25,929 nt of DNA from Litorivivens sp041625495 (lineage in GTDB: Bacteria > Pseudomonadota > Gammaproteobacteria > Pseudomonadales > Spongiibacteraceae), in assembly GCF_041625495.1 (NCBI RefSeq), contig NZ_JBFJTH010000041.1:1-25929 (forward strand), written 5' to 3'. The translations under genes were made by a program, and so were the position numbers. Below the pieces are notes generated by a model. The model had not been told where the DNA came from, did no database searches, and saw only the letters and a program-made list of their open reading frames with translations. This document shows, one piece after another, positions 15,659 to 23,303 of this stretch. Positions within the stretch are counted from its first letter, which is position 1. Each line of letters starts with the position of its first letter.

Positions 15659-16842
15659 CTCACAATTCCATCAGCCAGCAAGGCTTCGATATCCGACTCG
15701 CTGAGCCCCGCCTGCGCCAGCGCCGCGCGCGAGTGCTCACCCTCTTTCGGCAAATCCTGACGCAAGGCAAAACGCCGACCACCCATATGTACCGGCAGTC
15801 CAGGTAATTTGGTTTTTTCACCATTGTGCGGCAAGGTCACATCTACCAGGCCACCTGACTCATTCAGGTGCACATCATCGAACAAGTCCGAGGGCTTGTT
15901 AATCGGCGCGAAAGGCAGGCCCGTCTGGTCCAGCTTGGCCATCAGCGCCTCCTTACTCAAAGCCGAGAAACGCTCGCGTATTACCGGCAAAATACGCTCG
16001 CGCTGCTTCACGCGCTCAGTGTTACCATCCAAGGTGCTGTCCTGCGCAAACTCGGTCAGCTCAAAGGCTTCACAGAACAACCGCCACTGGGTATCACTCA
16101 CCACGCCGACAAATACTTGGTCGCCATCGGCGGTATCAAAAATATCGTAAACCGCCCAGGCGGAGGTACGTACCGACATCGGCTTGGGCTCATTGCCACT
16201 CACAGCCTGCTGAGCCATGTGCTGCCCCACCATAAAGGCCGTGCTTTCGAACAGCGAGCTTTTAACTTCCTGCCCTTTACCCGTTCGGTGACGTTCTTCC
16301 AGCGCGGCAAGCACCCCTATTACCCCAAACATACCGCCGGCGATATCAACAACCGATGAACCCGCACGCATGGGCTTCCCGGGCAAACCGGTCATGTACG
16401 CCAGCCCGCCCATCATTTGGGTGACTTCATCAAGCGCCGTACGATGCTGGTAGGGACCATCGAGAAAACCCTTTAGCGAGCAGTAAATTAACTGTGGGTT
16501 TTTCTCGCTCATGGCCTCGTAACCAAAGCCCAGTTTGTCCATCGCGCCGGGCCGAAAATTCTCAATCAGCACATCCGCACCTTCTATCAACTTTTGCGCC
16601 GCTGCATGACCTTTGTCATTTTTCAGGTCGATACACAAACTCTGTTTGTTACGGTTGTACATCGGGAAATAGCCGGCGCCGGACCCCATCAGGCGACGCG
16701 TGTTATCGCCCTTCAGCGGCTCCACCTTGATCACTTCAGCGCCCAGGTCGGCCAGTATCAGACCCACGGTCGGCCCCATTACCATATGGGTAAATTCAAC
16801 AACTTTGATACCGGACAACGGCAGATTGGCTTGTTCAGTCAC
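15643..16842 (-). CDS. Class III CoA-transferase B
   Basis: This is the second CaiB/BaiF-type CoA-transferase. I start it at GTG 16842, preceded by ACAGGTGA, giving 399 residues, exactly the length of transferase A. An upstream GTG at 16896 would add 18 residues without family support. Motifs are GIKVVEFTHMVMGPTVGLIL (11-30), GAEVIKVEPLKGDNTRRL, YNRNKQSLCIDLKND (62-76), ENFRPGAMDKLGFGYEAM, and SVVDIAGGMFGVIGVLAALE with the expected nucleophile D166. It shares the class III core with A but differs widely elsewhere, so the pair probably act on different acids. It is divergent from lyase B across a putative GntR operator, which suggests the two are co-regulated and work on one substrate. Confidence 0.92.
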   Translation of the reverse strand: MTEQANLPLSGIKVVEFTHMVMGPTVGLILADLGAEVIKVEPLKGDNTRRLMGSGAGYFPMYNRNKQSLCIDLKNDKGHAAAQKLIEGADVLIENFRPGAMDKLGFGYEAMSEKNPQLIYCSLKGFLDGPYQHRTALDEVTQMMGGLAYMTGLPGKPMRAGSSVVDIAGGMFGVIGVLAALEERHRTGKGQEVKSSLFESTAFMVGQHMAQQAVSGNEPKPMSVRTSAWAVYDIFDTADGDQVFVGVVSDTQWRLFCEAFELTEFAQDSTLDGNTERVKQRERILPVIRERFSALSKEALMAKLDQTGLPFAPINKPSDLFDDVHLNESGGLVDVTLPHNGEKTKLPGLPVHMGGRRFALRQDLPKEGEHSRAALAQAGLSESDIEALLADGIVRAGGQ

Positions 16843-16907
16843 GCGATTCACCTGTCTTGTTCTGGGTATTGTGCGGGTGGTATTTGCCAGCCACACGAGC
16901 TACAATT

Positions 16908-16933
16908 GCTATTATGTTATATCTTTATATCTT
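16908..16933. promoter_or_regulatory. Putative GntR operator between CoA-transferase B and lyase B
   Basis: GCTATTATGTTATATC (16908-16923) matches the perfect dyad before the GntR gene at 11 of 16 positions, with both half-sites 5 of 6. It runs into a tandem octamer, TATATCTT (16918-16925 and 16926-16933). The 12-mer TTATATCTTTAT starting at 16917 also occurs on the minus strand of the CoA-transferase A/LeuC-like intergenic region. On the minus strand TATAAC (16921 down to 16916) could be the -10 of CoA-transferase B, with TTGAAT upstream at a short 15-base spacing. Confidence 0.5.
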
Positions 16934-16961
16934 TTGATTCAACAGGCGTGTTTATCCCTAC

Positions 16962-17894
16962 ATGACAAACATCGATATCGAAATTAGCGAAGTAGGTCCC
17001 CGCGACGGTCTGCAAAGCATCAAATCCATCATGTCCACCGAGGACAAAAAGGCCTGGATAGCAGCAGAAGCCGCCGCCGGCGTACCGGAGATTGAAGTGG
17101 GCTCTTTTGTTCCGCCCAGCGTGATTCCACAGCTGGCCGATACCGCTGAAATCGTCAGCTATGCGCGCACTATACCGGGTCTGGCAGTCGCTGCCCTGGT
17201 GCCCAACCTGCGCGGGGCCGAGAATGCTATTGCTGCCGGTGCCCACAAAATTTCCATCCCCCTGTCAGTCAGCGAGACTCACAGTCTGAAAAATGTGAAG
17301 CGCACCCACGTACAGATGCTGGAAGAAATCGACCGCATAGTGCAGCGTATTCGAGAACTGCCCGAGGCAGATCGGCCAAAATTTGAAGTAGGCCTTTCAA
17401 CGGCTTTCGGCTGTACGATTGAGGGGCCTGTGTCTGAAGATCTTGTCGTTCAATTGGCCGTTAAAGCCGTGGCGTTGGGCGTAGATGAAGTAGGGTTGTC
17501 GGATACCACCGGCTACGGCAACCCCGCTCAGCTAAAGCGTTTGACCAAAAGAATCTGGGAAAACTGCGGTCGCGAAAAATTAAATGGTGTGCATCTGCAT
17601 AACACCCGCGGTCAGGGACTGGCGAATGCGTTAGCCGCTGTGGATATCGGCTTGACCACGATAGACAGCTCTCTGGGAGGCATCGGCGGCTGCCCGTTTG
17701 CGCCCGGCGCCAGTGGTAACATCGTGACGGAAGACCTCGTGTTTATGCTGGAGGCGATGGGCCTGAAAACCGGAATTGATATTGAAAAGCTGCTGGCAGT
17801 ACGGAAACTGGTACAGCAGGCACTGCCGGACGAAGAGATGTACGGATTTACCCCGGAAGCCGGACTACCGAAGGGTTTTGCACGAGCGAGCTGA
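16962..17894 (+). CDS. HMG-CoA lyase-family protein B
   Basis: This 310-residue second HMG-CoA-lyase-family protein has all catalytic elements: EVGPRDGLQ (R14, D15), GVHLHNTRGQG (H211, H213), and GGIGGCPFAPGASGN (C244, N253). It is clearly diverged from lyase A: its N-terminus carries EVGPRDGLQSIKSIMSTEDK in place of DVGPRDGLQNQEKILTPQER, and a tail of about 25 residues rich in Pro, Gly and Glu follows the barrel (ending in GFTPEAGLPKGFARAS). The ribosome site is weak. It probably cleaves the CoA ester made by divergent CoA-transferase B. Citramalyl-CoA, HMG-CoA or another 2- or 3-hydroxydiacyl-CoA are candidates, and sequence does not choose among them. Confidence 0.88.
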   Translation: MTNIDIEISEVGPRDGLQSIKSIMSTEDKKAWIAAEAAAGVPEIEVGSFVPPSVIPQLADTAEIVSYARTIPGLAVAALVPNLRGAENAIAAGAHKISIPLSVSETHSLKNVKRTHVQMLEEIDRIVQRIRELPEADRPKFEVGLSTAFGCTIEGPVSEDLVVQLAVKAVALGVDEVGLSDTTGYGNPAQLKRLTKRIWENCGREKLNGVHLHNTRGQGLANALAAVDIGLTTIDSSLGGIGGCPFAPGASGNIVTEDLVFMLEAMGLKTGIDIEKLLAVRKLVQQALPDEEMYGFTPEAGLPKGFARAS

Positions 17895-17924
17895 CCGCTC
17901 GCCGCCCCCCTCTTTTCTTCAGAG

Positions 17925-17964
17925 AGAAAAATCCACCCTGCCACTTGAAGCCAAGGTCAGGGTG
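17925..17964 (-). terminator. Intrinsic terminator of the minus-strand catabolic series
   Basis: On the minus strand, six bases after the stop of the last gene, CACCCTG (17964 down to 17958) pairs with CAGGGTG (17940 down to 17934). An inner CTTG-GCTT-CAAG hairpin sits in the loop, and GATTTTTCTC follows. This is a convincing Rho-independent terminator and marks the 3' end of the series that starts beyond the right edge. Confidence 0.78.
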
Positions 17965-17970
17965 ATGGGA

Positions 17971-18909
17971 TTACTGCTGAGCCTTCCAGCACTCCAGAAT
18001 TTCTCCCGCCCCGGCACTCCAGACCCCATCCTGCGACGTAATATAGTCCAACGCCTTTTCCAGTCGTGCGATTCGGTGCGGCTGCCCCAGCAACCAGGGG
18101 TGAATATTCAACGCCAGAATCCGGCCACCCTGCTCGCTTGCTTCGTGCAACAAAAAGTCACAGGCATCACACACCTGCTCTACCCAGCTTCCCTCTGAAT
18201 GACCGTTATTCTGGATCACGAAAAAGTCTTCCAGTTCGGTGGAAAGCGGCATGGCGATAAGCTCGCCACTTTCGGTACGAAAGCTATAGGGCATATCGTC
18301 ATTCACCCAATCACAGAAATACTCGATACCATTTGCAGCGAGCAGATCCGGGGTATTGGCCGACTCGCTTTTGGCCGGTGAAATCCAACCCCGAACATTC
18401 TGACCACTGAGTTTGCGCAAACTTTCCAGTGCTCGCTCAATTTGGTCCGACTCTTCGGCTTTGTCCTGCCCGCCGTAGTGCAGCGCATCCATATGCTCGC
18501 CGTGACAAAGAATTTCTTCGCCACGCTCCTTCAATACATCCATGAGATAGGGCGTGCGTTCGGCCAGGCGGCTATTGACCGCAAACGTCGGCGTTACACC
18601 ATAGCGATCAAAGGCTTTCAGAAAGCGGTAAATACCGACGCGATTGCCATAGTCGCGCAGGGAGTAGTGTCGCAAGTCCGGGTACGGCATCGTCATTCCG
18701 CCCGGCACCTTAAAAGGCTTTCCCTGCTGATTCAGAGGGAAAAACTGCAAACCCACATTCACCCACAGTGCCAATTTACTGCCGCTGGGCCACTGAACAG
18801 GCTTGCGCTCGGTCAGCATAGACCAGTCATAGCGGTCGTGATCCATGCCATAGCTGCGTTCGGAATATTCCAGATAGCTCTTATCCAACGATGAAGTATC
18901 CAGACTCAT
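17971..18909 (-). CDS. CE4/PuuE-fold polysaccharide-deacetylase-like hydrolase 1
   Basis: This 312-residue protein belongs to the polysaccharide-deacetylase-fold (NodB/CE4) superfamily, in the branch that includes PuuE allantoinase and cyclic imidases, which hydrolyse C-N bonds of small cyclic amides. Seen are WPSGSKLALWVNV (40-52), SLRDYGNRVGIYRFL (83-97), LCHGEHMDALHYGG (134-147; H136 and H139), GWISPAKSES, CDWVNDDMPY (199-208) and LNIHPWLLGQPHR (267-279). The acidic residue usual near position 55 is Gln here (NVGLQFFPL). There is no signal peptide, so a cytoplasmic small-molecule role is likelier than cell-wall deacetylation. The ATG overlaps the stop of hydrolase 2 by 4 bp and has AGGAAGG upstream. 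Substrate is unknown. Confidence 0.85.
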   Translation of the reverse strand: MSLDTSSLDKSYLEYSERSYGMDHDRYDWSMLTERKPVQWPSGSKLALWVNVGLQFFPLNQQGKPFKVPGGMTMPYPDLRHYSLRDYGNRVGIYRFLKAFDRYGVTPTFAVNSRLAERTPYLMDVLKERGEEILCHGEHMDALHYGGQDKAEESDQIERALESLRKLSGQNVRGWISPAKSESANTPDLLAANGIEYFCDWVNDDMPYSFRTESGELIAMPLSTELEDFFVIQNNGHSEGSWVEQVCDACDFLLHEASEQGGRILALNIHPWLLGQPHRIARLEKALDYITSQDGVWSAGAGEILECWKAQQ

Positions 18910-19850
18910 GCGGCACCTTCCTGTTTCGCTGCAATATCCGCCAGCGCGATGTCATAGTAGTTTTCAATAAAGAATTCCGCTATCTCACGCCCTGTCGTCA
19001 CCCACACGTCGGGATGGCCGGTGATGTATTCCAAAGCTTCCTCGAAGGCTTTAAGCCGATGCGGGCAGCTCACCTGATAATTATGGGTGGGGATACACAT
19101 GATGGTGCCGCTGTCCGCGCCCTCCTGATACAAGCGATCGAAGTTGTCCTTAATGTTCTGGCCGTAGCGGCGCGGCTCAATCTTGTTTACCACATAGGCA
19201 ATGGTGTCATTCATCTCAAGCGAATAAGGGATCGAGACAAACTTTTTGCCACTGCGCAAACGTATCGGTGTGGGCTGGTCATCGTGAAAAAGATCACAGG
19301 TATAGATGCCCCCCTCATCGCCAAACAGTTCACTGCCTACTTCGGCAAACAAGTCGAGGGTTTTTTCGGAGTGAGACAACGCCGGTGCGAGGTAACCGGC
19401 GCACTTCTGCCCGGTATGTTTGTAGATGCTTTCCATGGAGTCGCGAATCATCTCGCGCTCCTGGGCCTCACTCATACCATAGGTATAGCGGGTGTTGTAT
19501 ATACCGTGACTGAAGAATTCCCAGTCTCGCTCTTTGCAAAGCTCAATAATTTCCGGATGGTGGTCGCACAGGGCAGTGCTCAGCGAAATGGAACCGCGCA
19601 CACCGTATTTCTCCAGCACCTGCATTTGCCGCATATGACCAACACGGTTGCCATAGTCGCGAATACTGTAACCCGCCACTGCCGGACTCGCTTGCGGCCA
19701 GGGTTTACGATGGGGGTTATCCGGCGGGTTCAACTCGTAAAATTCTATATTCGGTGCCACCCAGAACGCCACTTTTGCACCGTTAGGCCATTCAATCTTT
19801 GGCCGGTTCTGGTAGGCCCAGTAATCGTAAAACCCCGGGTCTTCTTTCAT
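18906..19850 (-). CDS. CE4/PuuE-fold polysaccharide-deacetylase-like hydrolase 2
   Basis: This 314-residue paralogue of the preceding hydrolase shares the branch motifs: WPNGAKVAFWVAPNIEFYEL (21-40, with E36 at the acidic position), SIRDYGNRVGHMRQM (62-76), FFSHGIYNTRY (112-122; H115, and N119 where a second His stands in hydrolase 1), LFHDDQPTPIRL (187-198) and PTHNYQVSCPHRLKAFEEAL. No signal peptide is present, so it is probably cytoplasmic. It lies four bases after isochorismatase-like amidohydrolase 1 and overlaps hydrolase 1. Imidase- or allantoinase-like ring opening, yielding a half-amide for the amidohydrolase, is the simplest role. Confidence 0.85.
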   Translation of the reverse strand: MKEDPGFYDYWAYQNRPKIEWPNGAKVAFWVAPNIEFYELNPPDNPHRKPWPQASPAVAGYSIRDYGNRVGHMRQMQVLEKYGVRGSISLSTALCDHHPEIIELCKERDWEFFSHGIYNTRYTYGMSEAQEREMIRDSMESIYKHTGQKCAGYLAPALSHSEKTLDLFAEVGSELFGDEGGIYTCDLFHDDQPTPIRLRSGKKFVSIPYSLEMNDTIAYVVNKIEPRRYGQNIKDNFDRLYQEGADSGTIMCIPTHNYQVSCPHRLKAFEEALEYITGHPDVWVTTGREIAEFFIENYYDIALADIAAKQEGAA

Positions 19851-19854
19851 GCTC

Positions 19855-20520
19855 TTAACCCTTTGCGTCTAGCCAATCAAAGACTTCCTGAACTCCGAGA
19901 ACATCCGCGTATTTCAGCGAGAGGTCAGTGAGATTGGCGTAATGGTAGCTTTCATGCTTATCGGCCACACACTCCTCGGGCACAATGGTGCGATAGCCGC
20001 GTGACAGGGATTCCACCGCCGTAGCCCGAATGCAGCCAGACGTTGACCCACCCGTCAGGATAACCGTATCCACCTTGTGCCACACACACAGCGACTGAAG
20101 CTGGGTTTCAAAAAACGCAGATGGCATCTTTTTCAGATATATGACGTCGTTGACCTCATCAATTTCGAGACGGTCATCGAATTCGCTTCGCTCAGAGCCA
20201 AATTTGATGTTCTGCAAACTATCTGGAGTATCAGTGCGTGTACCCCAGATTCCGGCATCTTCACCAGACTCCATATAGGCCACATGCGTCCACACTACTG
20301 GCCAGCCCATCGCGCGAAAGCGTTTGGCCAGCTCGTTGATATACTCCAACTGACGCGGATCGGTTTCGTAGGCCGTTTTAAAGAGGTCGGTTCGAGTATA
20401 GGCCTTCTGCGGATCAATATTGACCAGAATGGCTTTCTCACCAAAGCCGAAGCGTTTACGCGCCGGATTGGCTTTTACCTCAAGATAGATTTCCTTGGCG
20501 GTCTTTGTCGTTGTTTCCAT
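19855..20520 (-). CDS. Isochorismatase-like (cysteine hydrolase) amidohydrolase 1
   Basis: This 221-residue protein is a cysteine hydrolase of the isochorismatase-like superfamily, which includes nicotinamidase, N-carbamoylsarcosine amidase, maleamate amidase and ureidoacrylate amidase. The triad is visible: D36 (LVNIDPQKAY), K131 (LKKMPSAFFET), C163 (GGSTSGCIRATAVES), with the TSGC-x-RAT form of the amidase branch. An N-terminal extension of about 28 residues (TTKTAKEIYLEVKANPARKR) precedes the core. AGGAGG lies 7 bases before the ATG, the strongest ribosome site of the cluster. It follows the flavin monooxygenase by 20 bases and precedes hydrolase 2 by four. Hydrolysis of a half-amide or carbamoyl product is inferred. 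Confidence 0.88.
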   Translation of the reverse strand: METTTKTAKEIYLEVKANPARKRFGFGEKAILVNIDPQKAYTRTDLFKTAYETDPRQLEYINELAKRFRAMGWPVVWTHVAYMESGEDAGIWGTRTDTPDSLQNIKFGSERSEFDDRLEIDEVNDVIYLKKMPSAFFETQLQSLCVWHKVDTVILTGGSTSGCIRATAVESLSRGYRTIVPEECVADKHESYHYANLTDLSLKYADVLGVQEVFDWLDAKG

Positions 20521-20540
20521 AGCCCCTCCTCAAACGCTCG

Positions 20541-21743
20541 TTATTGCACGGCAAGACTGTCTCGCAGGCAGTTGAGCATGGCCCGCTCCATTAAAAAGGC
20601 CTTGGCCTTTACGGGATCGCTCGCAGTGTCCATCAGCATGGCCTGCCGTTTTTGTTGAATATCCGGATCTGTCGATTCCATGAGCTTTTTATTTTCGATA
20701 GTGTGCTTCTGCACAAAATCTACCGCCAGCTCTCTACGTTGACGATCGTACTGCCCAAATTCTGCCAGATGATCTCCGCCATCATGCATAAGGCGAACCA
20801 GCCGTTGGGCCAAATTGAAAGCATCATGCAAGCCACCATTCATCCCCATGCCGCCAAGCGGATTATTGATATGACAAGCATCACCCGCCAATACAATGCG
20901 GTCTTTAAAATAGGTTTCCGACACGCGCTGATGCACGTTGTACAGGGTACGATGACCTATTTCGTAGTCATCGCCTTTATCGTAAAGGTGTTTCAACCGC
21001 GATTGAATAAAGTCGTCAGACAGTAATTTTTCATCACTGTCGCCAGGTTCCGTTGGCCACAGTACCCGCCATATCTTGTCGGTGCGCAAAATCACGCACC
21101 ACTCGTCGGGATCCGACACGTAATTCACATAGGACAGGTTGTCGAACACCTCTTCAAAGGGAAATGGCGTACTGGCAACCAGAAATTTCTCATCGTACGT
21201 GAAGCCCCCAAAGCCAATGGCCGCCGACTTACGCACATTGCTCGACGCTCCATCTGCACCAACACAAAAGCTGCCTTTAAGCGTTGTTTTGCCGGCGGCT
21301 GTACGCACATCGACTTCGACACCATCCGCCACATTGCGCGCTTCAATTACTTCGTGTCCAAACTTTACCTGCACATGCGGGAAGGCTTTTAGTCGCTCCC
21401 CAACAATATGTGTCATTTCATACTGCTCAAGCTGGAGTCGAAACGGGAACGGGGTTTCATCCGCAATCAGCTTCATATCGAATTCCGCCACCTCATCGGT
21501 GCGGCGATCGCGATACTGGTACTTATCGACCTTGAGCCCCTTGGCAAACATCTCGTCGGTCAGTCCCACCTCTGCCAGCATTTCCAGTGACGGCGGATGG
21601 AAGGTCGAAGCGCGTAGGTCAATCGGCAGGCTATCGGCTTTTTCCAGCAGGATAACCGGAACATCATGCTGGGCCAGATACAGTGTGAGCAGCGAGCCGG
21701 CGGGGCCTGAACCGGCGACGATAATCGGATTGTTGTGTTGCAT
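20541..21743 (-). CDS. FAD-dependent class A flavoprotein monooxygenase
   Basis: This 400-residue protein has the PHBH-fold flavin hydroxylase fingerprints: GSGPAG (11-16) in the dinucleotide-binding strand with E34 after it, the DG motif GADGASSNVRK (162-172), and the GD motif LAGDACHINNPLGGMGMNGG (285-304). Such enzymes use NAD(P)H and O2 to hydroxylate or ring-open (hetero)aromatic acids; relatives include 6-hydroxynicotinate 3-monooxygenase NicC, MHPC oxygenase and 4-hydroxybenzoate hydroxylase. GAGAGG lies 6 bases before the ATG. As the only oxygenase in the window it probably starts the pathway. It sits between the regulator and the amidohydrolases, favouring a nitrogen heterocycle as substrate. 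The substrate-binding residues give me no firm identification. Confidence 0.9.
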   Translation of the reverse strand: MQHNNPIIVAGSGPAGSLLTLYLAQHDVPVILLEKADSLPIDLRASTFHPPSLEMLAEVGLTDEMFAKGLKVDKYQYRDRRTDEVAEFDMKLIADETPFPFRLQLEQYEMTHIVGERLKAFPHVQVKFGHEVIEARNVADGVEVDVRTAAGKTTLKGSFCVGADGASSNVRKSAAIGFGGFTYDEKFLVASTPFPFEEVFDNLSYVNYVSDPDEWCVILRTDKIWRVLWPTEPGDSDEKLLSDDFIQSRLKHLYDKGDDYEIGHRTLYNVHQRVSETYFKDRIVLAGDACHINNPLGGMGMNGGLHDAFNLAQRLVRLMHDGGDHLAEFGQYDRQRRELAVDFVQKHTIENKKLMESTDPDIQQKRQAMLMDTASDPVKAKAFLMERAMLNCLRDSLAVQ

Positions 21744-21820
21744 TGTTGCCTCTCGTTAATTGTCTATACTGGCAAAACCCGCTGGCCGCCCCCGCCTGCC
21801 GTGGGTATTACCGAGAACGT

Positions 21821-22606
21821 TTAGCCGCCTTTATACTCATCCATACTCAGACTCATCCGATACTGGAAGCGTTTTGGGTTGTACTGGCAATACAGAATAT
21901 CCACCAGTTTGTCATCACTGGTATAGGAGTGACGAACCAGTGTCAGTGTTGGTTCGCCGGGTTTCATTTCCAGTTCCCGCGCCACTTCCAACGAGGCCTT
22001 GTCCGCTCCAAGGTACTGTTCCACCTTTGTCAGGTTGAGCCCGTTTTCTTTAATGATGTCCAGGCGTACACCTTTTTCCAGCTCACGCTTGGTAAAGCCC
22101 TTTTGTATGCCAACGGTCCAGCTGATGTAGTAAGCGAAGGGTTCTCCTTCTTCGCTGCTGCGCACGCGAATTATCCGGTGCGCTTTTTCACCGGCCGCCA
22201 GTTTGAGCTCGGCGCGTATGTCGCCTGGTGGTACCACCCTCTCCACATCGAGCACTTTGACGCGCGTGTGGCGCCCCATGCTCGCCAGCTTCTCCAGCAT
22301 ACCCACCAGCGGTGCCTGTACCGGCTCCGGCGCGTAGTGGTGGGTCACATGTGTACCCTTGCCACGGCGGCGCTCTACCAACTCTTCGGCCGCGAGTTCG
22401 TCCATAGCGCGTTTGGCGGTAATACGCGATACACCAAACATCTCCGCCAATTGCTGCTCAGTTGGCATTTGGGTACCGTGAGCAATTGTCCCGTCCATAA
22501 TGCGGCTCTTCAGCAGCGTATACATCTGGTGATAAAGCGGGGTCGGTGTATCACCCTGCATTAATTCCAGATCGCGTTTGCTGAACAGCGGATCCATAGC
22601 GCTCAT
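21821..22606 (-). CDS. GntR-family transcriptional regulator, HutC/UTRA subfamily
   Basis: I start this protein at ATG 22606 (261 residues, MSAMDPLFSK), which has AAGGAG upstream; an ATG at 22654 would add 16 residues of unsupported sequence. Residues 22-86 form the GntR winged helix-turn-helix (TPLYHQMYTLLKSRI, PTEQQLAEMFGVSRITAKRA, ERRRGKGTHV). Residues of about 100-250 form a UTRA ligand-binding domain. HutC-type regulators are usually repressors released by a pathway substrate or intermediate. A perfect 16-bp dyad 55 bases upstream and similar dyads at two other cluster promoters suggest that it regulates itself and those units. The ligand is probably a catabolic diacid or ring compound. 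Confidence 0.92.
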   Translation of the reverse strand: MSAMDPLFSKRDLELMQGDTPTPLYHQMYTLLKSRIMDGTIAHGTQMPTEQQLAEMFGVSRITAKRAMDELAAEELVERRRGKGTHVTHHYAPEPVQAPLVGMLEKLASMGRHTRVKVLDVERVVPPGDIRAELKLAAGEKAHRIIRVRSSEEGEPFAYYISWTVGIQKGFTKRELEKGVRLDIIKENGLNLTKVEQYLGADKASLEVARELEMKPGEPTLTLVRHSYTSDDKLVDILYCQYNPKRFQYRMSLSMDEYKGG

Positions 22607-22660
22607 GATCTTGTTATCTCCTTGTCTCCCACGGGGCCGAACGTCGCCGCCCAACCAAAA

Positions 22661-22676
22661 GCTATATCATTATAGC
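22661..22676. promoter_or_regulatory. Perfect 16-bp dyad upstream of the GntR gene (putative operator)
   Basis: GCTATATCATTATAGC has perfect 6-bp arms (GCTATA/TATAGC) around TCAT. Read on the minus strand it contains TATAAT (22674 down to 22669), placed about 60 bases before the regulator start and suitable as a -10. No good -35 is seen at 16-18 bases. It lies in the largest gap of the minus-strand series, after amidohydrolase 2, so it probably marks an internal autoregulated promoter. Confidence 0.65.
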
Positions 22677-22707
22677 TTAGAGACATTGTGATCTCGCCCT
22701 CTACTTT

Positions 22708-23301
22708 TTACAAACCCCGAATGGTATTCAGCACTTCCTGCATGGCGATGACGTCCGCATATTTAGCGTGCATGTCGTGCAGGTTAGCTTCGTGAGCCTG
22801 AGGGTTGCGATCTCCCACCGCCTCGCGCGGTACTACCACCGGGTAGTTGTGCTGCAGTCCGTCCACCACCGTCGCCCGAACACAGCCACTGGTCGTGAGC
22901 CCGGTTACCACCAGCGAATCGGCACCTGAACTTTGCAAGCGCACGGCCAGGTCGGTGCCAAAAAAACTACTGGCCCAACACTTTTCGATAAGCGCTTCGC
23001 CCTCGCGCGGAGTAAGCGCCGAATCAACCTGCACCCATTGAGAGTCTGGAGTGAGGCAGTTCAACGCCTGAATACGGTTGCGAAATACGCTGGCCTGATC
23101 GGGATTTCGATAAACCACCGTCGTAAAAAATATCGGCAGATTGCGGGCGCGAAAACCCTCCAGCAACGCTGCGTTCGCCGCGACCACTTCCGGGCAATCA
23201 GTACCCAGGGGACAGGCAGAGCTGGTAAAGCCCTTGATCATATCGACCAGTATCAGGGCCGGACGCTGACCAATACCCACACTGTTGCGTTCCAGATCCA
23301 T
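22708..23301 (-). CDS. Isochorismatase-like amidohydrolase 2 (maleamate amidase / N-carbamoylsarcosine amidase type)
   Basis: I start this 197-residue cysteine hydrolase at ATG 23301, with AAAGGA 8 bases upstream; an in-frame GTG at 23319 would add six residues. The triad is D20 (LILVDMIKGFT), K107 (EALIEKCWASSFFGTDL) and C140 (GLTTSGCVRATVVDGLQHN). The DMIKGFT, TTSGCVRAT and HEANLHDMHAKYADV segments resemble N-carbamoylsarcosine amidase and maleamate amidase NicF more than nicotinamidase. The start lies two bases after the stop of the alpha/beta hydrolase (TGACAATG), so the two are coupled. In the nicotinate pathway a deformylase of the alpha/beta fold acts just before NicF, a parallel arrangement. 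Release of ammonia from a maleamate-like half-amide is the favoured role. Confidence 0.88.
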   Translation of the reverse strand: MDLERNSVGIGQRPALILVDMIKGFTSSACPLGTDCPEVVAANAALLEGFRARNLPIFFTTVVYRNPDQASVFRNRIQALNCLTPDSQWVQVDSALTPREGEALIEKCWASSFFGTDLAVRLQSSGADSLVVTGLTTSGCVRATVVDGLQHNYPVVVPREAVGDRNPQAHEANLHDMHAKYADVIAMQEVLNTIRGL

Positions 23302-23303
23302 TG

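Noticed and set aside
18891..19931. Plus-strand open frame of 346 codons
   Set aside because: It is antisense to CE4-fold hydrolase 2 and the end of amidohydrolase 1, both with complete family motifs and ribosome sites; the frame itself has no recognisable domain.
21744..21820. A further GntR operator before the flavin monooxygenase (GTCTATAC near 21763)
   Set aside because: It shares only a short TATA core with the 16-bp dyads and lacks the second half-site; the gap of 77 bases is better read as operon spacing.
21743..22564. Plus-strand open frame of 273 codons
   Set aside because: It is antisense to the GntR/UTRA regulator and rich in His, Phe and Gln in the manner of reverse-frame shadows; no motif is seen.
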